This document shows, piece by piece, positions 56,125 to 64,000 of a stretch of 64,000 nucleotides of DNA. The stretch lies in assembly GCF_963678635.1 (NCBI RefSeq), contig NC_087062.1, positions 22,555,789 to 22,619,788 on the forward strand, read 5' to 3'. Position numbers and translations under genes: made by a program. The notes beneath the pieces were generated by a model. That model was not told where the DNA came from, searched no databases, and saw nothing but the letters and a program-made list of their open reading frames with translations. Source of the stretch: Symsagittifera roscoffensis (Eukaryota > Xenacoelomorpha > Acoela > Convolutidae). The first letter of the stretch is position 1. Every line of letters begins with the position of its first letter.

Positions 56125-59100
56125 TCAGTTCAAAATCTGAATCGATTTCTCAAACGGTTGAAATCTCGATTTCTTGCCCACGTTTTTCGTCGAGTGCTCC
56201 AATCCAAGAAATACAGTTGAATTCATAGATCTTGGCGTCCACTTCTGAGCACCTTCTTTCTGTGCGACGATATTGATCTTCTCCTCTGCAACGAAAAACA
56301 TTTGAACGATTAGCACGAACAAAGACAAAAAAAAAACATAGCCAACACAGTTGGATTAAAGACAATAAATGCAAGAAAACCGATTTTTTTTTTAAAATAT
56401 GGTCTTTCATTGAAAAAACTGTGATTGAGAAAACTGTCAATAGGTACATTTTTTTAATCCGCTGGAAAATCTCAATAAAAAAAAACTACTTCGATACTAA
56501 AGATAGTTCATATTTTTACGCCATTTCCTCATTCGTAAGTGGAGAGCGCAATTTGACTTCCTTCAAGCAAATGAGTTTGAATCGAACTGAAAACTTAATC
56601 AAAAATTCAAACCGCAAGAGATCAAATTTGACAAGAAAAAAATAAAAATTTGCATTAAAAACATAGCCAATAGGCAGTTTGAAAAAATTTGAAAAAACTG
56701 GATTATTAGGATAAATTTTTATTCTGCTGGGAAAACTAAAAATTAAATTTCACTTACAGAACTACAAATCGATAACCTTTTTCCGCGCCATTTCAGCTTA
56801 AATAAACGGAGAGTGCTTTTACCGTTCCTCAAGTAAAGGTTTTTGAGCTGAACTCAAAAAATGCATATATACCTGAGGTCAATCATTTGTCCATTCATAA
56901 ATATAAATGCACTTCTAGAGCATTGGAATTTTCCTGCAAAAAAATCATCACGACCTACATAAGTATCTGAACTACGTTCATCGCCTCTTAAAAACTGAAA
57001 AAGCATCATAACACGTTCATTGACACTTAATGACAAGATTGCTAATGGATCATTAACAGAACAAAACATTTCGAAAGACCTATCATGATTTTATATTTTG
57101 CGTGTGACCAACCTAAATTGAATGGCGTGACAGCTGTGGATTGATTCTGATTGACCAGAGTGAACTTGATCTTGTCCGCCTCCCTGTCACTCAAATCGAG
57201 GAATCTACAGATTCTGTCTCTGATCTCTTTGAAGGACTCGTCGGAAGTGCAGAGGATGTAGAAGGGAGTGCCGAAACAGTTGAAAATCTCCTTGCTGTAA
57301 TGTGCTACTCCCACTAGCATCTCAGTCGGGGCAGTGGATCGCTGGTTCTCCGGGAAACGGAACTTAAAACGAAATCAGCCCGGTAAACTCAAGTGAACTT
57401 TAATTCAACTTGATTTGAAACCATAAAAGAATCAAGCTGAGAAAACATAGCCAACAAATATTTGGAAAAGAGTCAATGAACGCAAGTAAACAGAAAAAAA
57501 TTAATGACTAGTTTTTTGAAAAAAAATCTCTTGGGAATTTGAAAAAAAGCTGGCTATTAAACTCAAAAATTCAAAAAAAAAATCATGCTTGAGACTTTTC
57601 TGATATACAATTGGAAAAACTGGATCAAAAGTCAACTTTTTTATTTCGCTGGGAAATCTGATAATTAAAATCCATCTTGAAAATCAAGAGTCGATCACGT
57701 TTTTCGCGAACTTTTACACTTCACTGTTTAATAGTGGAATTATTTTGTTTTAACGTAGAAAGTGAAATGAACATATAAAAAAAACAGATGTTAAACCGCA
57801 AAAAAAAGTAAATTAGAGCGTGAACAAATTAAAACTTTTACTGAAAAAAAACGGAAAAAAATCATCACGACCTATATAACAGTGCTGATTGAAGAAATGA
57901 ACAAAATTGGATTAAGATTTTCTCGTTTTTCTCAAATTGGGTTAAGATTAGGCTAAGAGTTTCACCACAAAAAATCGCAACCAAAATTTTACCCCAAAAT
58001 GGGTCAGTTTGGCTTTTTAGTTGATCAAAAATTACGCTAAAACTATATCAAAAGGAGCCTCTTATACAGCCCAACAAAATTCCTCCTGTAAATTCTCTAA
58101 AAAGTTGAGCATTATGTTTGAAATTTGTTTTTATACAGAGATTTTGGGTTTTATATAGTGACAATGACTTTGTTCTCCTTACTTTTTGTCTAATCTTAAC
58201 CCAATTCGATAAAAACGCCTTTGAAGTTCCATTGTTGCCCGATTTGTCCCGATAAATTAAATCAGAACTGCATAAGACTTTTCAATACGTTCATCGACCG
58301 TGAATTATCTGACTACGTGATCAAATAAATCAGCTCGTATAATAACAATCGTTTGCTTGTGCAGAAACTCACGTCGATTCTGAGTTGTCTCCCATGTTGA
58401 CTGACAGACTGTAGTGCGTGATCTATGGACAGGAAAGGGTCCATGATACTGTTGCATTTGAAGTTATTTAACTCGACCAATCTCAGACGACCTGTAATAA
58501 CAAGAACTGTATACTTTAAATCTAAACAGAGGCAAATCTGCACTTAGCAATCACAAGCAAAAAAAACGACAAGTGATAAAGGTAGATGCAAGATAATAAA
58601 TGTCTTAAGAACTTCAATGAAAAAATGTGAGACTTATTAACAGTTCCTCGAGGTTTACACTGATGATGTAGAGAAAACTGCAAAACGTTAGAAAGATGAT
58701 TTTTGAAGAAAATTTCCAGTAGATTTAGCTGATCCCAAGGGAACAAATTAACTCTCGCTAAATTATCTCAACGCCCGCGAATTTATCAACAAAAGCACGG
58801 CTAAGTTGCTACGTACCAACTAGTTCCTTCATCATCAGCTGCTGACTAGTTTGACTTCCCGAGGGAGAAGATTGACCCCCTGTCGCTCCTCCACCTCCTG
58901 TTGACGAAGCAGCTACAGGTCCCTTCAAGTCTAGGTTGAGTTTCTTGGCAGCCTCGTACAGAATGTCAACCACTTTGCCCCCTTTCAAAGGGTATAATGT
59001 GAACTCGTGCTGCAACAAGAAAGTTATGCTAAAAAGGAGCTGCAAAATGTTCACTAGAAGATTCTTACAGCCATGGATAAACAGCCCCATTTTTTAACAG

Positions 59101-61734
59101 ATCATAGAAACATCGACAACTTTTGCGGTAATTAATTTGAATTCAAAGAATTATCAATCAGATTTAGTTTACAAAAGACGTAGCTTACCTCGTCTCTGGT
59201 CTCGTAGTCAAATATGACGATTGTAATCTTCTTTCGATTCTCAAATTCACTCACTTTCATTTCCAACTAAACAAAAACGAAGTCATGAGCATCATTTTTC
59301 TTCAACCAGATATAGAAGACTCCATCATCAATAGTTTTAATGTCAAAATCTTATATTACCATTGTTGAATTTGGATTCTATTGAGTTAAGGTGCATCCTT
59401 TTAGCAATCTCTTCAATACCTATCGTTTAGATCAAATGCAATTAACTAACCACTTCGAAGCAGAGCCTTTTTATTGGCTGGTTCTGGACTCCTTGCATGG
59501 TGCCACTAATCCTGTTCCTGTACTGCACCGCATTAGGACCCAGTCCAGGGGGAGTGGCAAAGCCAGGTGGAACAATGATGTCTTTGATAGCACCTATAGC
59601 GAACAAAAAATGTGTTAACGAGTGTTGATACATTTGCTGGGAACTCAAACAGGGCCAACAGAAATTTAGAAAAAAAATGTCGTTCCATTTTCAATTTCCG
59701 AAAAAAATGCATCACGTTAAGACTTTTTCCTGAAAAAAAAACTAACCACAAAATCATCATCACGAGCTTAATAAGTCTCTTCACTACGTTCATTGACTCT
59801 TAAACCAGGGCTGTCATGTTATTAACAAGGTGTTATTAACAGACCTATATTTAACATGTTAATAACACCTATTGGTACCATTGTTTTTAACACATGATGT
59901 ACTAACAGCATGCGTCATACACTAACAAATATTTATTTCAGATTGTGTCATGCCGCGGCAGAAGAAAGACGTGTGGTACAGCTTCAAAGAGATTATCGTT
60001 GGCGGCGTTAAACGGGCCAAATGCAAGACCTGCGGTTTTGAGGTTGTGAACAATGCGGCACGCATGGAGAAGCACATGAGGGATTGCCGGAATGTGGACG
60101 ATGACGATGACATCCAGGAGCAATCCACATCTTCTGCCACTACAACATCATCTGCTCCGCCGGCTCCAAAGAAGAGACAGACAGCTCTCAATGTCATCTC
60201 CACTAATCCCACGAGGCAGCATGAGAGCGATATCCTTGTGACTCGATATTTCATCGCAACCAACACTCCGTTTAATGCCGCGTCAAACAAGCATCTCGCG
60301 AAGCTTGTCCAATTTCTGCGACCAGGAACAACTGTTCCAGATCGCCGAAGGATTGGTGGAGAGTTACTGGACGAAATTTATGCAAGTGAACAAACGAGTT
60401 CAGCAGGCCATTCTACCCGTCGTCCTAGCGGCTAATTTGCTCGATCACAAGTATGCCGGAGAGGACCAGAATCCGGATGAAACAAGACAAGCCATCGACT
60501 ACATCCGTGAAACGGCTGGTGAAAATATCATGCCGGAGCTCACAAATTACATGGCAAAAGTTCCTCCCTATAACGAATACCTTTTTGCTGAGGGTTACAA
60601 AAAGGTCGAGAGTGAAGCTTGGTGGAGAAGTGGACTTCGACTGGGATTCTCGAAAGAATTGGTCGACTATGCATCGACACTGGCCAATGCTATCTCCTCC
60701 AGTGCAGGATTGGAGCGGTGTTTCTCAACTCTCGGACTCACTTATGGAAAACTCCGAAGTTCTTTGGGCGTCGAGAAGGCTGGAAAGCTGGCTTTTCTCT
60801 TTAAACAACTCAATGAGTGATTTTAAAACTCAATTTTGTTTTTAACGTGTTTTTTTCATATAATTAACATGTTAACATGTTAAAAACGTTTTAGTTAACA
60901 ATATGACAGCCCTGTCTTAAACACATTGATTCTACCTTCAAATGTAGATGGGATGGGAATCCAGTTTTCGGAGTCGTTAGATCTCAGACTGGGGGCACCT
61001 GGACTTCTGGTGTTGCCTTGGGGCCTCAGAAGCTGAATATGCTCGGGGTCTTGTTTCAGGTACTGTCCCAACAGCTGACAGGTCTGAAAAAATGCGAACT
61101 TATGTAAAACTGTATTGGGGAAAATCTTATGTTTGAATCGACATCACGAGGTCTCTCGACCGCCACGCTAGGAACTATTTGCAAAATCGAGAGTAGGACT
61201 CTTTCTGAGAGGTGATTGTGTTTGGCGCTGTAGAGGACAGATCAATTTCTAACGATGATGATCCAGTTGAGGATAAGTCTTTGTATAACATTAATCAAGT
61301 TATGGTGAAATTCATTCATCTACAATTAAAAACGGCACCATACTACGGGTTGTTCATTCAATTTCCAGGAACCGCTATAGATCCATTAATTAAACACTGC
61401 ATAGCTTTTAGCTGGCTACTTTTAGGCTTTCAAGAGTAACGATCGCCAAATTCAACTACAATCTCACCTTTAAATATGGTTCTTCTCTTCTAAAAATTTA
61501 CAGATGGACGCACCTTAGCCACTGTCCACTTGGTGTTGATGTTGAGTGTGATGTTCTTCTGGTTCCACATCATCTGCTGCTGTTGTTGTTGCTGTGCAGC
61601 CGGACTCAACTGGGCATATGCCGCCTGTGGGTTGTTGTTGTGCAGTCTCTCCAAGAATGTGATTTCGACCATGAAGGAGAGATTGAGGAAGTAATCTCTA
61701 GCTAGGGGAAAGTGCTCAACCTCCAATTCCATCC
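56125..61734 (-). CDS. USP7: USP7 (HAUSP) ubiquitin hydrolase, C-terminal UBL region, 5' part outside window
   Basis: Eight exons: 61734-61514, 61083-60936, 59593-59451, 59266-59189, 59009-58817, 58491-58373, 57362-57113 and 56285-56125. All seven introns are GT-AG and all phases agree, giving 436 residues to the stop. USP7 removes ubiquitin from p53/MDM2-type and other nuclear substrates; its C-terminal ubiquitin-like domains activate the catalytic core. The first exon here matches the human stretch starting LPTAKEYF (PLARDYFLNLSFMVEITF), with an inserted Gln-rich loop. Later blocks match LKMKITDFENR (LEMKVSEFENR), EEEITLYP (DEHEFTLYP), GKLRLLEI (GRLRLVEL) and MLVTVAHFHKEVFG (MLVGVAHYSKEIFN). 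The last exon ends FLGLEHSTKN...FEKSIQILN against the human WLGLDHFNKA...LEKAIKIHN, the activating tail. A Ser/Gly-rich insert lies in exon 5. Catalytic exons must lie right of 64000; none were found up to there. Confidence 0.93.
59806..60914 (+). mobile_element. hAT element, internally deleted, in a USP7 intron
   Basis: TIRs CAGGGCTGTCATGTTATTAAC (left) and the reverse complement of GTTAACAATATGACAGCCCTG (right) match at most positions. The 8-bp target duplication TCTTAAAC (59798-59805 and 60915-60922) is exact, diagnostic of hAT. Length is 1109 bp. It inserted into the tail of a MITE-like copy, inside the intron between USP7 exons ending 60936 and starting 59593, on the opposite strand. Confidence 0.95.
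59950..60820 (+). pseudogene. hAT transposase with the catalytic core deleted
   Basis: 59950-60385 codes for a BED-type zinc finger (CKTCGFEVVNNAARMEKHMRDC), a linker with a KKRQ patch, then FLRPGTTVPDRRRIGGELLDE, the usual start of the hAT core. At about 60385 the reading switches frame directly into VNKRVQQAILPVVLAANLLD and continues to the hATC dimerisation block (SSSAGLERCFSTLGLTYG, ending FKQLNE, stop 60818-60820). The several-hundred-codon DDE region between them is missing. It cannot be an active transposase, but the DNA-binding and dimerisation parts remain readable. Confidence 0.9.
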
Positions 61735-63832
61735 CTTCACAAAGCACATTCACGAAACGTTACATAATTACAAGAAAAAGAAGTCAACTACGAAAGTTTT
61801 CACAAGATCGGTGATCGCGTATGAACCAATTAACTCGTCAGGCGAGAGTTCAGCATTGAAAACAACATTGCAAACGATGAAAATTCAGCATTGAAAACCA
61901 CAGTAAATACTCAAAATTGAACCCCACCTAACAACAAAACGCCTAGCCCAATGGGCAATTGGCAAGCAAGATCACTCGTACAATATCCTTTCCCCCTTCA
62001 AAATTGGTTTAGGAGTTCAGAAATTAACTTACTTACGGTATTTAATAAGGGTAAAATAAATAGATCGATTTTTTAATGAGGCAAATTTTTAAAAACCAAA
62101 ATAAACACAGAGGCGAAGCGGAACTTTACAACACTTGCGATTCAACAAAAACAGCATCGCAACCTGGCGGCTAGTATGTAGAAGAAACGCATTAAAAAAT
62201 CGGCAAAAAATTCGTGTTTGCCTAGCATGATGTTCAGTTTGAGTTTAAATGTCAGAAAAAAAACAACCACCAACAATGAACAAGCATTCAAAATCCTTTA
62301 CCGATTGGCAAATAAGCCGACATTACTGGAGTAGATGCAACTTGAGCCAAAAACCAAATGTTGCTATAGAAAAATTCGCCTTGCTTTGAAACTCGAACGT
62401 TTCACGCTCCATTCCCCCATTTACTCCCGAAACAAGAAAAACACAACAGTATATTTTTGGTTTTTTAACAACGCATAATGAGGCAACTTAGGCGGCGATA
62501 TAACTGAAGCAGAGAGCAGTTAAGCAAAAAATGAAACAAAATAAAAAGGAACTTATACAGAATCAGAGCTGAAAAAGCTGAAATCAAAAGGAACATGATG
62601 CTTTGAAGCAAATCAATTTTATGTTTCGGACAAACCAATGTACTCAAAAACTAGTTTTCGATACAAAAATTTTTAAATTGCTACACACGAAAAATGCGGC
62701 CCTGATTGGATTCGAACCTAAGATCTTTAGATCTTATAACCTGAAGGCGTGTATTTTAGCCCATCAAAAAGTGACAAGGGCCTGAAAGCTATTGAGATTC
62801 CATAAACATAGCTAACAGACAATTGGCAAAGAATCAATGAACGCAAGAAACAAAGGAAACACTGAAAAACTTATTTTTCGAGCAAAGTTCAGAAAAGATT
62901 CAAAAAACGGTCGAAAAATCAAAAAAAAAACTGACAATTCCAAGGGCAGTAAATTAGTGTATAAAAGTGTAAAAAAATTTTTAGTGTAGAAAAGTTTCGG
63001 CAAAATTGCTTATGGAGGGAAATTTTCAAATCTGTTCATTAATTGAAACCAAAATCTCACATTTGGTAGGCTAGTTTTCGAGAAAACGAAAAAATTAAAA
63101 ACTATCGGTCAAATATTCCCCGCAGACTTTTTCGAAAGCTGTAGACAAAGGAGTAAATTAAAAAGAGACCAGTGGAGCATGCAAGCACAAAGGCGTGTAG
63201 CGTTCTTTCCATGAATACCGTTTTTGAAATCCATTTAAGGTTTTACGAGGAAAAAACACTAAATTTTTTGTAGAAATAGATAAAATTTTACCAAGCGTCT
63301 CGAAAAAAAAGTAAAATAACAAACCCAATCTCATAAATTTTCATTACACCAATTTTATCAAATAGGAATTCTAGACAAACATACTATGCTAGACATTTTA
63401 ATTTCAGCAACTGAACAAAACTTAGGAAGCGGCAACAAGGCCGACAATCTTTGAGCAGACACCAGTTGATCCGAAAAAAACTGATTTTGTTAAAACTTTT
63501 AAAAGTTTCAAGTCCCCCTGAAACTATAGAAGTGACTAGTGTCCTACCAAAAGTTGAATTATTGAATTATTGAAAGTTATTGAAATTGAGCATGTCAGCT
63601 GAAGAGCATGTCAAGTGATTCAACTAATTTTGTTAAAATAGTAGTTAACTCGAAAAAAGTCTACATTCCGATTTAATAACGCTTGCTAAACGCAAGCGTA
63701 AAACCGCAACCAAATTAAAAATTCCGACCACAGTTTATTCATTTCATAAAACAAAACATCACGTTTTAAGCCCTAATAGCATGCATAAAAAATTCAAGGA
63801 ATGGTGACAAGGAAAAGTATACAAGCTACTAA
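61735..63832. other. USP7 intron or upstream region; repeats only
   Basis: Presumably intronic because USP7 coding must continue to the right. Contains a GCGAAGC module (62105), a tRNA-like B box on the minus strand (AGGTTCGAATCC near 62715), a MITE-like head (62816) and a relative of the 30.1-30.4 kb repeats near 63040. No exon recognised. Confidence 0.45.
62690..62775 (-). mobile_element. tRNA-like (SINE head or tRNA pseudogene)
   Basis: On the minus strand, GATGGGCTAAAATACACG is a plausible A-box region and AGGTTCGAATCCAATC a good B box, about 45 bp apart. The acceptor arms do not pair well. Confidence 0.45.
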
Positions 63833-64000
63833 ATAACAAATACATCAAGTAGAACAATAGTTTCGGTAACAGGAAGTAGTCTCGACGTTGTTAGCGACAA
63901 AATAGCTATCGCAAATGAGTTCAATGACTATTTTTCTGCTTTTGGCAGTCATTTAGCTAATCAAATATATAAACCAGAAACTGATCAACTTTATTCTGAG
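63833..64000 (+). pseudogene. LINE (non-LTR retrotransposon) RT, N-terminal fragment at window edge
   Basis: A 56-codon open reading runs off the right edge. IAIANEFNDYFSAFGSHLANQI matches the conserved pre-RT motif of LINE pol proteins (IAN.FN.YF...G..LA..I). A TAA lies just upstream, so the element is 5'-truncated or decayed. Confidence 0.75.

Noticed and set aside
61735-64000. Upstream USP7 exons
   Set aside because: Looked for the preceding UBL motifs on the minus strand and found none in this stretch; they probably lie beyond the right edge.

Overview
The window is AT-rich nuclear DNA from an invertebrate animal. The host genes are spliced, two of them encode recognisable eukaryotic proteins (USP7 and NDUFAF6), and a BEL/Pao retrotransposon, a group known only from animals, occupies the left end. 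The species cannot be fixed from sequence alone. Four host genes are supported, all on the minus strand: two small secreted cysteine-rich proteins (13412-14026, two coding exons; 27936-28211, one exon), an NDUFAF6-like complex I assembly factor (40472-44573, four exons) and the C-terminal part of USP7/HAUSP (56125-61734, eight exons, continuing beyond the right edge). Most of the remainder is transposons and repeats.

Layout. 1-3672: 3' part of a BEL/Pao element (RNase H, integrase, probable 3' LTR) with a decayed minus-strand coding-like segment near its 3' end. 4371-10948: complete Ty3/gypsy element with 214-bp LTRs and a GGCGA target duplication, pol frameshifted; a 383-bp fragment of a sister copy lies at 11505-11887. 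12-13.4 kb: short repeats and a tRNA-like relic. 13.4-14.3 kb: first cysteine-rich gene. 14.3-20.7 kb: no gene; a G-rich tract, two near-perfect hairpins, a 1.5-kb inverted-repeat element and a tRNA-like SINE head. 20.7-27.84 kb: five tandem units of about 1.1-1.5 kb. 27.9-28.3 kb: second cysteine-rich gene. 28.3-40.4 kb: repeats, including a retropepsin relic, a 1.5-kb direct duplication and a 1385-bp foldback element with a TA target duplication. 40.5-44.6 kb: NDUFAF6. 44.6-49.1 kb: dispersed MITE-like repeats and tRNA-like relics. 49.16-54.85 kb: a non-LTR-type reverse transcriptase element whose RT core is present as three tandem 1635-bp copies. 56.1-61.7 kb: USP7, with a 1109-bp hAT deletion derivative in one intron. 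63.83 kb to the end: start of a LINE RT fragment.

The most unusual signal is in NDUFAF6. Two of its three introns begin and end with terminal inverted repeats lying at or within a few bases of the exon borders, and they lack a usable in-frame GT donor. The third NDUFAF6 intron, all seven USP7 introns and the introns of the first cysteine-rich gene are ordinary GT-AG. This is what is expected if DNA-transposon-like elements became introns (introners). The other notable items are the paired cysteine-rich genes, which share one spacing code, and the triplicated RT core.
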